From Streptomyces ruber (lineage in GTDB: Bacteria; Actinomycetota; Actinomycetes; Streptomycetales; Streptomycetaceae), in contig NZ_BMQK01000014.1 in NCBI RefSeq assembly GCF_014648075.1, positions 141,558 to 205,557 on the forward strand: a DNA stretch of 64,000 bases, read 5' to 3'. Shown one piece after another: positions 1 to 8,836 of the stretch; position 1 is the stretch's first letter, and the number at the start of each line of letters is the position of its first letter. The translations under genes were made by a program, and so were the position numbers. The notes beneath the pieces were generated by a model. That model had not been told where the DNA came from, searched no databases, and saw nothing but the letters and a program-made list of their open reading frames with translations.

Positions 1-67
1 GCCCTAGTACCGCGGTCCGCCGGCGGCGGGTGCGCCGGGGGTCACCGGAGTGCGGACCGGTGGCCCC

Positions 68-505
68 CTAGGGGCGCTCCGCCGCGTCGCCCGGCTCGGT
101 GCAGGACGGGCAGAGCCCGCGGTAGGTGACCTCGGCCTCGGAGACCGTGAAGCCGAAGCGCTGCTCGGCCGGCAGGTCGGCCAGGGGGTCGCCGGTGGGG
201 TGGACGTCGCGGATCGTGCCACAGCCGGAGCACACCAAGTGCTGGTGCGGATGGTGCGCGTTGGGGTCGTAGAGCTTCGCGCGGCCCTCGGTCGAGACCT
301 CGACGACCTCGCCCAGGGAGACCATCTCGCCCAGGGTGTTGTAGACGGTGGCGCGGGATATCTCGGGCAACCGCAGAACGGCGCGCGCGTGCACCTCGTC
401 GGCCGTGAGGTGGACGTGGTCGCCGCCGAGGACCTCCGCAACGACCCGCCGCTGGGACGTCATCCGCCATCCACGTCCTCGCAGCCGCTCCAGCAGGTCA
501 CTCAT
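68..505 (-). CDS. Fur-family transcriptional repressor
   Basis: A 145-residue Fur-family metal- or peroxide-responsive DNA-binding repressor in the cytoplasm. An N-terminal winged helix (about residues 8-75, with the RATVYNTL recognition helix at 51-58) precedes the dimerisation domain. That domain carries the His-rich stretch at 84-89 (H84, H85, H87, H89) and two CxxC pairs, C92/C95 and C132/C135, which normally hold structural zinc. The ATG at 505 begins MSDLLERLRGRGWRMTSQR, the usual family start. It is divergent from the catalase-peroxidase gene. In Streptomyces, FurA- and CatR-type proteins control catalase genes, so katG is the likely target. I cannot tell from sequence alone whether this is the FurA or the CatR type. 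Confidence 0.93.
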   Translation of the reverse strand: MSDLLERLRGRGWRMTSQRRVVAEVLGGDHVHLTADEVHARAVLRLPEISRATVYNTLGEMVSLGEVVEVSTEGRAKLYDPNAHHPHQHLVCSGCGTIRDVHPTGDPLADLPAEQRFGFTVSEAEVTYRGLCPSCTEPGDAAERP

Positions 506-593
506 GTCGGTTCACCTATTCGGGGGTTCGATGGCGCACGAAGTCTACGGACGAGGGCGGCCATGTCAACGGACTGCGGGATTGGCCCACTTC

Positions 594-621
594 TTGACTT
601 GGACTCTGTCAATCGTAGGAT
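594..621 (+). promoter_or_regulatory. Probable katG promoter
   Basis: A good vegetative-type promoter reads toward katG: -35 TTGACT at 594-599, a 16-bp spacer, and -10 TAGGAT at 616-621. Transcription would begin near 628, leaving a leader of about 270 nt before the katG start. The rest of the 393-bp intergenic region (506-898) shows no gene I can support. Basis is match to consensus only. Confidence 0.5.
599..612. promoter_or_regulatory. Candidate Fur operator in katG promoter
   Basis: TTGGACTCTGTCAA is an imperfect palindrome (TTGGAC / GTCAA half-sites) that begins at the last base of the -35 box and lies between it and the -10 box. Streptomyces Fur-type catalase repressors are known to bind TTGGACT-like inverted repeats, and the Fur gene is divergent here, so repression by occlusion is plausible. 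It is an inference from sequence resemblance. Confidence 0.4.
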
Positions 622-898
622 CTGTTCCGGCACCCGCCAAGGGACACGGGACTTCAGGACGGCAGGAGACGAAGCGATCGCCTTAGTCGTATCTCTCCTC
701 TCCCTCCGCCGGCCGTGCCGCAGCCCCCTCAGGCGCTCGTCACGGCAGGGCTCGTACGCCGCACCACCCCGCCGGTCCCCGACGGGCATGTGTCCGCGCG
801 CCGAGGCCGAGGCCACCGCTCCGGCGTCCCGCTCCCGCACCACCGCCGCCACCGGCACCCACCCAGCACCGTGACCCGCCTGGTCCGGAAGGATTCCC

Positions 899-3136
899 AT
901 GTCTGAGAACCACGACGCCATCGTCACCGATCCCAAAACGGGCACGGAGAGCGCGGGTGGCTGCCCCGTCGCGCACACGGCGCGCGCCCCGCACCCGACG
1001 CAGGGCGGCGGCAACCGCCAGTGGTGGCCGGAGCGGCTGAACCTGAAGATCCTGGCCAAGAACCCGGCCGTGGCCGACCCGATGGACGAGGACTTCGACT
1101 ACGCCGAGGCGTTCCAGGCCCTCGACCTCGCGGCCGTGAAGCGGGACATCGCGGAGGTGCTGACCACCTCGCAGGACTGGTGGCCGGCCGACTTCGGGCA
1201 CTACGGCCCGCTGATGATCCGTATGGCCTGGCACAGCGCCGGCACCTACCGGATCAGCGACGGCCGCGGCGGCGCCGGCGCCGGCCAGCAGCGCTTCGCC
1301 CCGCTCAACAGCTGGCCGGACAACGGCAACCTGGACAAGGCCCGCCGTCTGCTGTGGCCGGTGAAGAAGAAGTACGGCAAGTCCATCTCCTGGGCCGACC
1401 TCATGATCCTCACGGGCAACGTCGCCCTGGAGTCGATGGGCGCGAAGACCTTCGGCTTCGCCGGCGGCCGTGTGGACGTGTGGGAGCCCGAGGACGACGT
1501 CTACTGGGGCCCCGAGACCACCTGGCTCGGCGACGAGCGCTACACCGGTGACCGCGAGCTGGAGGAGCCCCTCGGTGCGGTCCAGATGGGTCTGATCTAC
1601 GTCAACCCCGAGGGCCCGAACGGCAATCCGGACCCGCTGGCCTCCGCCCGCGACATCCGCGAGACGTTCCGCCGCATGGCGATGAACGACGAGGAGACCG
1701 TCGCCCTGATCGCCGGCGGCCACACCTTCGGCAAGACGCACGGCGCCGGCCCGGCCGACCACGTCGGCGCCGACCCGGAGGCCGCCGGCCTCGAGGAGCA
1801 GGGCCTGGGCTGGCGGAACACCTTCGGCACCGGCAAGGGCGCGGACGCCATCACCTCCGGTCTCGAGGTCACCTGGACCAGCACGCCCACCCAGTGGAGC
1901 ATGGGCTTCTTCGAGAACCTGTTCGGCTACGAGTGGGAGCTCACCGAGAGCCCGGCCGGCGCCAAGCAGTGGAAGCCGAAGGACGGCGCGGGCGAGGGCA
2001 CCGTCCCGCACGCCCACGACGCCACGAAGAAGATCGCCCCGGCGATGCTCACCGCCGACCTGGCGCTCCGCTTCGACCCCGTCTACGAGGAGATCTCCCG
2101 CCGCTTCTGGCAGAACCCGGACCAGTTCGCGGACGCCTTCGCGCGCGCCTGGTTCAAGCTGACCCACCGTGACATGGGCCCGAAGTCGCTGTACCTCGGC
2201 CCGGAGGTGCCCGAGGAGACCCTGCTCTGGCAGGACCCGCTGCCGGAGCGCGAGGGCGAGCTGATCGACGCGGACGACATCGCGGCGCTGAAGGCCAAGC
2301 TCCTCGACTCGGGGCTGACCGTCTCCCAGCTGGTGAGCACCGCGTGGGCGTCGGCCTCCACGTTCCGCGGCAGCGACAAGCGCGGCGGTGCCAACGGCGC
2401 CCGCATCCGCCTGGAGCCGCAGCGGAACTGGGAGGTCAACAACCCCGACCAGCTCGCGCTCGTCCTGCGCACCCTGGAGAGCGTCCAGCAGGAGTTCAAC
2501 GCGGGCGCCGGCGAGAAGAAGGTCTCCCTGGCCGACCTGATCGTGCTCGGCGGCTCCGCGGCCGTGGAGAAGGCCGCCAAGGACGCCGGGTACGACATCG
2601 AGGTGCCCTTCACCCCGGGCCGGGTCGACGCGGCCGACGAGCACACCGACGCGGAGTCCTTCGCCGCGCTGGAGCCCAGGGCCGACGGCTTCCGCAACTT
2701 CTACGGCAAGGGCAACCGCCTGCCGGCCGAGTACCTGCTGGTCGACCGGGCCAACCTGCTCACGCTGAGCGCCCCGGAGATGACCGTCCTGGTCGGCGGC
2801 CTGCGCGTGCTGGGTGCGAACTACGACGGTTCGAAGACCGGTGTCCTCACCGAGAACCCGGGCACGCTGACGAACGACTTCTTCGTCAACCTGCTCGACA
2901 TGGGCACCGCCTGGAGCTCGACGTCCGAGGACCAGTCCGCGTTCGAGGGCCGCGACCGTGCCACCGGCGAGGTCAAGTGGACCGGCACCCGGGCCGACCT
3001 GGTGTTCGGTTCCAACTCCGAGCTGCGCGCCGTCGCCGAGGTGTACGCGAGCGACGACGCCGAGGAGAAGTTCGCCAGGGACTTCGTCGCGGCGTGGAGC
3101 AAGGTCATGGACCTGGACCGGTTCGACCTGGTCTGA
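899..3136 (+). CDS. katG: Catalase-peroxidase KatG
   Basis: A 745-residue bifunctional haem catalase-peroxidase that destroys hydrogen peroxide in the cytoplasm. It has the family's two homologous peroxidase halves and normal length. The distal triad is visible as R108, W111 and H112 in RMAWHSAGTYR, and the proximal haem ligand is H275 in GGHTFGKTHG. The Met-Tyr-Trp adduct needed for catalase activity is complete: W111, Y234 (MGLIYVNPEGP) and M260 (RRMAMND). Numbering runs about five ahead of the M. tuberculosis enzyme. The start at 899 follows a GGAAGGATTCCC ribosome site. It is divergent from a Fur-family gene, so it is probably peroxide- or metal-inducible. No defect is seen. Confidence 0.98.
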   Translation: MSENHDAIVTDPKTGTESAGGCPVAHTARAPHPTQGGGNRQWWPERLNLKILAKNPAVADPMDEDFDYAEAFQALDLAAVKRDIAEVLTTSQDWWPADFGHYGPLMIRMAWHSAGTYRISDGRGGAGAGQQRFAPLNSWPDNGNLDKARRLLWPVKKKYGKSISWADLMILTGNVALESMGAKTFGFAGGRVDVWEPEDDVYWGPETTWLGDERYTGDRELEEPLGAVQMGLIYVNPEGPNGNPDPLASARDIRETFRRMAMNDEETVALIAGGHTFGKTHGAGPADHVGADPEAAGLEEQGLGWRNTFGTGKGADAITSGLEVTWTSTPTQWSMGFFENLFGYEWELTESPAGAKQWKPKDGAGEGTVPHAHDATKKIAPAMLTADLALRFDPVYEEISRRFWQNPDQFADAFARAWFKLTHRDMGPKSLYLGPEVPEETLLWQDPLPEREGELIDADDIAALKAKLLDSGLTVSQLVSTAWASASTFRGSDKRGGANGARIRLEPQRNWEVNNPDQLALVLRTLESVQQEFNAGAGEKKVSLADLIVLGGSAAVEKAAKDAGYDIEVPFTPGRVDAADEHTDAESFAALEPRADGFRNFYGKGNRLPAEYLLVDRANLLTLSAPEMTVLVGGLRVLGANYDGSKTGVLTENPGTLTNDFFVNLLDMGTAWSSTSEDQSAFEGRDRATGEVKWTGTRADLVFGSNSELRAVAEVYASDDAEEKFARDFVAAWSKVMDLDRFDLV

Positions 3137-3217
3137 TGCGTCGGATATCTGATCTGTCGGACCTCTGGTGCGTCGGATCCTGAGGCATCGGGCTCCGACG
3201 CCCGACGTCCGGCGGTG

Positions 3218-3254
3218 ACGCCCGGGCCGGCCGCGCGCCGGCCGGCCCGGGCGT
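3218..3254. terminator. Bidirectional terminator hairpin
   Basis: A perfect 14-bp stem (ACGCCCGGGCCGGC at 3218-3231 and its complement at 3241-3254) with a 9-nt loop lies between the convergent katG and the membrane-protein gene. There is no T-tract, as is usual in Streptomyces. Its position suggests it ends transcription from both sides. Confidence 0.75.
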
Positions 3255-3282
3255 CCGCTCGTCACCCCGGCCGGCCCGGCGC

Positions 3283-4344
3283 TCACTCCGCGGCGTGCGC
3301 CGGCCGGGCGTCGCGGCCGCCGGGGTGCCGGTGCCGCCACGTCCAGAACACCACGCACGACACCAGCGCCCAGCCCGTCAGCACGAGGAACGGGAAGGCG
3401 TGCTGGTGCCCGGGGAAGTACACCGCCGTGTGCTGGGCGTTGACGGAGGCGCCCGGCGGCAGCCACTTGCCGATCTCGCCGAGCGGCGAGGGCAGCAGCG
3501 GCCAGGACACCGCCCCGCCCGAGGAGGGGTTGCCGAGCAGCACCATCAGCCCCCACGTCGGCAGCATCGCCCAGCGGCCGAAGAGGGTGTTGAACATGGT
3601 GAAGACCATGCCGCTGGTGAACATGGTGAAGGCGAGGATCGCCCACGACTCGGCGAAGGGCAGGTCGAGCGCCCCCAGCAGCCAGTCCACCACCGCGGCG
3701 ATGGCGAACGCGCCGAGCATGCTGTAGGCGGCCGTGTAGGCGACCCGTTCGAGCGGGGTGAGCGCCCTCGCGTGCACGCTGAGCTGGATCGCGCCGACGA
3801 AGCCGATGATCACGGCGGCCAGCGAGATGTAGAAGATGGCCAGGCCGCGCGGGTCCCCCTCCTGCAGGGGCTTGACGTCCTCGACGGTGACCGAGATCCC
3901 GGTCTCCCTGCCCACGGCGGCCGCCGCGTCGCCCAGTACCTGGGCCACCGTGGCGCCCGAGGCGCCGGAGAGCCGCACGTCGACGGAACGGCCGTCCTTC
4001 CCCACGTCGAAGACGGCGAAGACCTTCTGGCTGTCGATCGCCTTCAGGGCCTGCTCCGCGGTGTCGTACGGATGCACCTTCACCGAGGCGTTGAGCGCCT
4101 TCTCCATGCCGTCGAGGAACGTGTCGCCGGGATCCCCCCGGTGGTCGCCCACGACCGCGGCGGGGATCGAGTGCGGGGTGGGGTTGGCCATGGAGTAGGT
4201 GTAGGAGCCGGCGAAGAGGCCGGCGGCCGCCGCCAGGATGAGCATGAGCACGGTGGCGGGCAGGAAGGGCGACTCCTTGAACCTCGCCCACCGCTGCTCA
4301 CGCGTCGGAGGCTTCCCGTGAACACCATGTGACATGTCGGACAT
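3283..4344 (-). CDS. ABC-2/YhgE-type integral membrane protein
   Basis: A 353-residue membrane protein. One N-terminal membrane helix (about 29-49) is followed by an extracytoplasmic domain of about 130 residues, then about five further helices (from about 165 to 335). The motif GNPSSGG before the penultimate helix pair and the LPPGA that follows are typical of the YhgE/Pip and DUF3533 branch of ABC-2-like permeases. Members are often linked to export or to protein secretion at the membrane, but the substrate is not known. No ATPase gene is beside it. An alternative start three codons in (4335) is possible. Confidence 0.8.
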   Translation of the reverse strand: MSDMSHGVHGKPPTREQRWARFKESPFLPATVLMLILAAAAGLFAGSYTYSMANPTPHSIPAAVVGDHRGDPGDTFLDGMEKALNASVKVHPYDTAEQALKAIDSQKVFAVFDVGKDGRSVDVRLSGASGATVAQVLGDAAAAVGRETGISVTVEDVKPLQEGDPRGLAIFYISLAAVIIGFVGAIQLSVHARALTPLERVAYTAAYSMLGAFAIAAVVDWLLGALDLPFAESWAILAFTMFTSGMVFTMFNTLFGRWAMLPTWGLMVLLGNPSSGGAVSWPLLPSPLGEIGKWLPPGASVNAQHTAVYFPGHQHAFPFLVLTGWALVSCVVFWTWRHRHPGGRDARPAHAAE

Positions 4345-4471
4345 GGGTCATACGTTAGCTTTCGTGGTCGAGTATCGGACACAGGGTCGCCCTCGCACCC
4401 GGCGGCGTGCCGTTCGGGGACCCGGGCGCGGCCGGGTCGGTGAGTGGCCGTCAGGGGTTGGAACGTGCCAC

Positions 4472-4499
4472 CGGCCGGCGCCCCGGGGGGCGCCGGCCG
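4472..4499. terminator. Terminator hairpin after lipoprotein gene
   Basis: An 11-bp perfect GC stem (CGGCCGGCGCC at 4472-4482 pairing with 4489-4499) with a 6-nt loop lies about 40 bp downstream of the lipoprotein stop codon, in the right place to end that transcript. Confidence 0.6.
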
Positions 4500-4538
4500 A
4501 CGGATGTCCGCGGTGCGTCGCGGTGAGGAGAAGCCGGG

Positions 4539-5435
4539 TCAGCTCCGCTGCTGGGTCCGCCCCTGACCCTGTTCGAGGGCCTTGCCGGTCATGTCGGTCA
4601 CCTCGCCCGCCGGGGGCGCCTCCGCCTCGACCTCCGTGCCGAAGTCGGTGAACTCCACGACGGTGCGCACCTTGGCCTCCTGCGGCGAGGCCGAGGAGCC
4701 GGCGGCCGACTGCTCCGACGAGGCGGCCGGGACCTTGACGGTCATGTCCATCTGCTGGCGGCGGATGCGGCCCTCGTCGTCCAGCCACACGTCCATGGGC
4801 AGGGTCCCGCCGACCTGCCGGCTCAGCTCCGCGCCGTTGGGCAGCTCGTTGACGTCGACGTTCACGCGGTAGCGCGTGGTGTCGACCCCGCCGACCTTCT
4901 CCGTCCCCTTCTCGGCCACGTCCTTGTCGGAGATCGCCTTGGCGAACGCCGCGGAGTCGGCCGGGTTGCTGACGGTCTGGCCGCCTCCGCCCTGCTGCGC
5001 GGCGGCCTTCTCCAGGTCGATCTTGATCCAGGGCTTGCCGCCCGATCCCTGCTGCTCGGGCATCTTCTGGTACAGGACCTGGTCGACCACCCGCTGCTCG
5101 ATCTCCTGGCCCTGCGCGGTGACGGTCATGACGCTGTCCCCCTCGGACAGGTCGATGGTGCCCTCCCCGTCGACGGTGACCGACTGGCCCTGAGCGGAGG
5201 TCACCACGCGCATCGTCATCCGCGCGGTGTCCTCCTCGGCCGTCTTGTCGTAGGCGGAGCGCACCGCCTGGGTGCCCTGCTCCCGGGCGCCCGCGCTCTC
5301 GCTCGCGGAAGCGCTCCCGGCGTTCCCGGCGTCGTCCGCGGAGTCGCCGTCGCCGCACGCCACCAGCACCGTGCCCGCGAGGACGCCGGCGACGGTCAAC
5401 GTACCGACCCTCTTGCCGCTGCCCGTCCTGGCCAT
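4539..5435 (-). CDS. Secreted lipoprotein, LppX/LprG-like
   Basis: A 298-residue predicted lipoprotein anchored on the outer face of the membrane. The start at 5435 was preferred over upstream in-frame starts because GGAAGGAGAT lies just before it and the product then begins with a proper lipoprotein signal: charged MARTGSGKR, a hydrophobic core, and lipobox LVAC with C27. A low-complexity Ser/Ala/Asp linker (about 30-55) leads into a mature domain. Its pattern, with repeated T-V-G-T-x-x-D strands and a VWLDDEGRIRR segment, resembles the LppX/LprG/DUF1396 lipid-binding lipoproteins of actinobacteria. The function is inferred from fold resemblance only. It seems to be a single gene with its own terminator. 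Confidence 0.8.
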   Translation of the reverse strand: MARTGSGKRVGTLTVAGVLAGTVLVACGDGDSADDAGNAGSASASESAGAREQGTQAVRSAYDKTAEEDTARMTMRVVTSAQGQSVTVDGEGTIDLSEGDSVMTVTAQGQEIEQRVVDQVLYQKMPEQQGSGGKPWIKIDLEKAAAQQGGGGQTVSNPADSAAFAKAISDKDVAEKGTEKVGGVDTTRYRVNVDVNELPNGAELSRQVGGTLPMDVWLDDEGRIRRQQMDMTVKVPAASSEQSAAGSSASPQEAKVRTVVEFTDFGTEVEAEAPPAGEVTDMTGKALEQGQGRTQQRS

Positions 5436-5607
5436 TGCACCATCTCCTTCCGGACTGTCACCGGCCCCCCTCGGCACCGGTCCGCTGCTCCAAGTGCCCC
5501 TGATGCACATGAACACACCTGAACGCCTCTGATTCGTACCGGAGTTCGGCGTGCGTGATGTGCGCGACGGGAGGGGGCGAAGCGGCGGTACCGGGCACCT
5601 GGAGCGG

Positions 5608-6411
5608 ATGGGTGTCTCGCTCGCGCCGGCCTCGGCCGCCTGCTACGGCGTCGTCGACTTCGCCGGCGGACTGCTGTCCCGCCGGGTCCACTTCGCCGTG
5701 GCCGCCTTCCCGGGGCAGGCCGGCAGTCTGCTGCTCGCGCTGCCGGCCGCATCCCTGGTGCCCGCGGAGGCGGTCCGGTCCGCGGACGTGACCTGGGGAG
5801 CGCTGTCCGGCGCCGGCAGTGCCGTGGCGATGCTGTTCCTCAACCGCGGCCTGAGCCGTGGCGCCATGAGCGTCGTGGTCCCCGTGAGTGCCGTCACCGG
5901 AGTGGCGCTGTCGGTGGTCCGCGGTGCGTTCTTCCCGGGGACCGGCCCTCCCTGCCGGCCTGGCCGGGCATCTGCGTCACCGTGCCCGCGCTGTGGCTGG
6001 TGTCCGGCGGCCGTACCGGACGGGCTGATCGCCGGCCTGGGAGTGGCCGTGCAGTACACCGGGCTCGCCCAGGCCGACCCGGCGAGCGGTCTGTGGCCCG
6101 TGGCCGCCGGACGGGTCGTCGCGGTCCTGGTGCTCCTGCCGAGCGCGGGACGGCACGCCGCGGAGTTCCGGCAGCCCGTCAGGACACCGGGGCGGGCGGT
6201 GCTGATCGGGGCGGGTGCGGCCCTCGCCCTGATCCTCTGCCTCTGGTCCACCCGGACGCAGATGCTGGCCGTCGCGGTCGTCGTCGCCTCGCTGTACCCG
6301 GCCGTCCCGACGGTGCTCGGCCTCGCGGCGCTGCACGAGAGGGTCACGAGGGCGCGGACGGCCGGCCTGGTGAGCGCTGCCGTCGCCGTCGTCCTGCTGG
6401 GTCCGGGGTGA
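5608..6411 (+). pseudogene. EamA/DMT-type permease with double frameshift
   Basis: This encodes a multi-helix protein of the EamA/DMT drug-metabolite transporter superfamily, about 268 codons, close to normal. Start 5608 (MGVSLAPASAACYGVVDFAG) follows GGAGC. The reading frame holds recognisable permease sequence to about 5930 (VVRGAFF) and again from about 6025 (DGLIAGLGVAVQYTGLAQ). Between them the frame gives a Cys/Pro/Arg-rich stretch that does not look like a membrane protein. The next frame across the same bases reads DRPSLPAWPGIC...VTVPALWLVSGG, which is what the family has there. Two compensating indels are therefore likely, either real (a damaged helix 5) or sequence errors. Confidence 0.7.
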
Positions 6412-6426
6412 CGCGAGGTCGTCCGG

Positions 6427-6837
6427 TCAGCCGCGGGCGGCTTCACCCTCCTCCAGGCGGGCCCGCAGCGTCGCGGCGAAGTCCTCGGCGCGTGCCAGTT
6501 GTACCTGCAGTTCCTCGATCTTCCGGGCGGCCACGGCCTCGTACCGCCGTACGCGCTCCAGCAGGGCGTCGCGCTCGTCCCCGCCCGGCCCGCCCGGGGC
6601 GTCGAGCCGGTCCGTGGCCTCCAGCAGGTCGCGCATCTCGTCCAGGGAGAAGCCCAGCGGCTTCATACGGCGGATGACCATGAGGCGGGCGACGTCGGAC
6701 TCGGTGTAGAGGCGGAAACCGCCCTGTGAGCGGGCCGAGGGGATGACCAGGCCGGTCTCCTCGTAGTGCCGGATGGTGCGCAGGGACAGCTCCGTCCGCG
6801 CGGCGACCTCACCGATCTGCATGTGCTTGCTGTCCAC
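6427..6837 (-). CDS. MerR-family transcriptional regulator
   Basis: A 136-residue MerR-type regulator. The N-terminal winged helix reads MQIGEVAARTELSLRTIRHY (6-25) followed by a GFRLYTESDVARLMVIRRMK segment (41-60), and a C-terminal coiled-coil dimerisation helix spans about 90-130. There is no cysteine cluster for metal sensing, so the effector is unknown. It is divergent from the SulP transporter, and the 20-bp palindrome between them sits where MerR proteins bind. It may control the transporter and itself. Confidence 0.92.
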   Translation of the reverse strand: MDSKHMQIGEVAARTELSLRTIRHYEETGLVIPSARSQGGFRLYTESDVARLMVIRRMKPLGFSLDEMRDLLEATDRLDAPGGPGGDERDALLERVRRYEAVAARKIEELQVQLARAEDFAATLRARLEEGEAARG

Positions 6838-6862
6838 GCCCTTGGCCTCGGCCTTCCTGCTG

Positions 6863-6893
6863 TTCCATACCTACCCTAACGTTAGGGTAGAGT
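6863..6893 (+). promoter_or_regulatory. MerR-type operator/promoter upstream of SulP
   Basis: A perfect 20-bp palindrome, CTACCCTAACGTTAGGGTAG (6871-6890), lies between a weak -35 (TTCCAT, 6863-6868) and a -10 (TAGAGT, 6888-6893) separated by 19 bp. An over-long spacer carrying a centred palindrome is the signature of MerR-activated promoters. It reads toward SulP; the adjacent MerR gene is the natural candidate regulator. Confidence 0.65.
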
Positions 6894-7143
6894 TCCTGGT
6901 GTCGACGGCTCGTGACCGCTCGACCCGACGAACCACCGCAGGAGAAGAGCGTACGCATGTCCCAGGTGTCCGCCGCCTGCCCGCCCTGACGCTCGGCCCC
7001 GACGCGCCCCGCTCCGCCCCGTGTACCGGCGCCCGGCCCGCGTCCACCGACAGCAACCGACATCTCGCGGCGGGACCGGCCCGGTCCCGCGCGTCCTTCC
7101 CGTGCGCCCCGGCCCGTCGGCGGGGTGCGCCCGAACACGACAG
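6894..7143 (+). other. Long SulP leader with 10-codon ORF and hairpin
   Basis: About 250 nt separate the predicted promoter from the SulP start. It holds a short ORF at 6957-6989 (MSQVSAACPP) with a strong GGAGAAG ribosome site. Further on is an 8-bp hairpin (GCGGGACC at 7070-7077 pairing with GGTCCCGC at 7083-7090). This could be a leader/attenuator arrangement or the start of a lost gene; I see nothing decisive. Confidence 0.3.
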
Positions 7144-8679
7144 GTGACCGTCCCCTTGTCCTCGTCCGCTTCCGCGTCCCCCTCAGCACCTGATCTCGCC
7201 GCGCGCCTGCGCGGTCTGCGTCCCGACTGGCTGAACGATCCCAAGGTCTGGCGGACCGAGGTGCTCGCCGGCCTCGTCGTCGCGCTCGCGCTGATCCCCG
7301 AGGCGATCTCGTTCTCGATCATCGCCGGTGTCGATCCCGGCGTCGGCCTGTTCGCCTCCTTCACCATGGCCGTGGTCATCTCCGTCGTCGGCGGTCGCCG
7401 CGCGATGATCTCCGCCGCCACCGGCGCCGTCGCCCTCGTCGTCGCGCCCCTCAACCGTGAGCACGGGCTGGGGTACCTGGTCGCCGCCGTCATCCTGGCC
7501 GGTGTCTTCCAGGTGGTCCTGGGCGCGCTCGGAGTGGCCGGGCTCATGCGGTTCGTGCCGCGCAGCGTCATGGTCGGCTTCGTCAACGCGCTCGCCGTGA
7601 TGATCTTCATGGCCCAGGTGCCGGAGATGACCGACGTCCCCTGGGCGGTCTACCCGCTGATCGTCGCCGGTCTGGCGCTGATGGTGTTCTTCCCCAGGGT
7701 CACCAGGGTGGTCCCGGCCCCGCTGGTCTCCATCGTCGTGCTGACCGTGATCACCGTCGCGGCCGGCATCGCCGTCCCCACGGTCGGCGACAAGGGCGAA
7801 CTGCCGTCCTCCCTCCCCGTCCCCGGCCTGCCGGACGTGCCCTTCACCCTGGACACCCTGACCACCGTCGCCCCCTACGCGCTCGCCATGGCGCTGGTGG
7901 GCCTGATGGAGTCGCTGATGACGGCCAAGCTGGTCGACGACATCACCGACACGCGCTCCAACAAGACCCGCGAATCCATCGGCCAGGGCATCGCCAACAT
8001 CGTCACGGGCTTCTTCGGCGGCATGGGCGGCTGTGCCATGATCGGTCAGACGATGATCAACGTGAAGGTCTCCGGTGCCCGCACCCGGCTCTCGACCTTC
8101 CTGGCCGGCTCGTTCCTGATGGTGCTGTGCATCGTCTTCGGCCCGGTCGTCTCCGACATCCCCATGGCCGCCCTCGTCGCCGTCATGGTCATGGTGTCGG
8201 TGGGCACGTTCGACTGGCACTCGGTCCAGCCGAAGACCCTCAGGCGCATGCCGCTGGGCGAGACGGTCGTCATGGTCGCCACCGTCGTCGTCGTGGTCGC
8301 CACCGACAACCTCGCCATCGGTGTCGTCGTCGGCTCCGTCATCGCCATGGTGATCTTCGCCAAGCGCGTCGCCCACATGGCGAACGTCACCTCGGTCACC
8401 GATCCCGACGGCACCCAGGTCGTCTACTCGGTCACCGGCAACCTGTTCTTCGCCTCCTCCAACGACCTCGTCCACCAGTTCGACTACCGGAACGACCCGG
8501 ACCGCGTCGTCATCGACCTGTCCGGCACCCACGTCTGGGACGCCTCGTCCGTCGCCGCCCTCGACGCCATCGAGACCAGGTACGCCCAGCGTGGCAAGAC
8601 CGTCGAGATCACCGGACTGAACGAGTCCAGCGCCCACCTCCACGGCAGGCTCAGCGGGGAGCTCACGGCCGGTCACTGA
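7144..8679 (+). CDS. SulP-family anion transporter with STAS domain
   Basis: A 511-residue SulP/SLC26 transporter for sulfate, bicarbonate or a related anion in the cytoplasmic membrane. Many hydrophobic segments (about 30-395) include the family sequence VVALALIPEAISFSIIAGVDPGVGL and the conserved GGMGGCAMIGQTMINVKVSG core. A cytoplasmic C-terminal STAS domain (about 415-505, VVIDLSGTHVWDASSVAALD) follows. The start is uncertain: GTG 7144 is used here, TTG 7156 would give nearly the same protein, and an upstream ATG at 7021 gives a Pro/Arg-rich tail unlike the family. The substrate cannot be assigned. Probably controlled by the divergent MerR gene. Confidence 0.9.
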   Translation: MTVPLSSSASASPSAPDLAARLRGLRPDWLNDPKVWRTEVLAGLVVALALIPEAISFSIIAGVDPGVGLFASFTMAVVISVVGGRRAMISAATGAVALVVAPLNREHGLGYLVAAVILAGVFQVVLGALGVAGLMRFVPRSVMVGFVNALAVMIFMAQVPEMTDVPWAVYPLIVAGLALMVFFPRVTRVVPAPLVSIVVLTVITVAAGIAVPTVGDKGELPSSLPVPGLPDVPFTLDTLTTVAPYALAMALVGLMESLMTAKLVDDITDTRSNKTRESIGQGIANIVTGFFGGMGGCAMIGQTMINVKVSGARTRLSTFLAGSFLMVLCIVFGPVVSDIPMAALVAVMVMVSVGTFDWHSVQPKTLRRMPLGETVVMVATVVVVVATDNLAIGVVVGSVIAMVIFAKRVAHMANVTSVTDPDGTQVVYSVTGNLFFASSNDLVHQFDYRNDPDRVVIDLSGTHVWDASSVAALDAIETRYAQRGKTVEITGLNESSAHLHGRLSGELTAGH

Positions 8680-8836
8680 CGGCCGGTCACCGGCGTCCGG
8701 CCCGGCGAGCGGGCCTGACGGTGTGTCAGGAGCGCGTGGTGTTTCCCCCGGGCGGGCGGCGTCAAGGCGGGAACGACGGGTACTCGTGTCGCGGCAGTGG
8801 CGTATCGGGCCGGAGAAGACCGGGGAAGGGGTCACG

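Noticed and set aside
740..4291. 1183-residue minus-strand ORF across katG
   Set aside because: It is antisense to a perfect KatG frame, is Arg/Gly/Leu low-complexity and has no domain; it is a GC-frame shadow.
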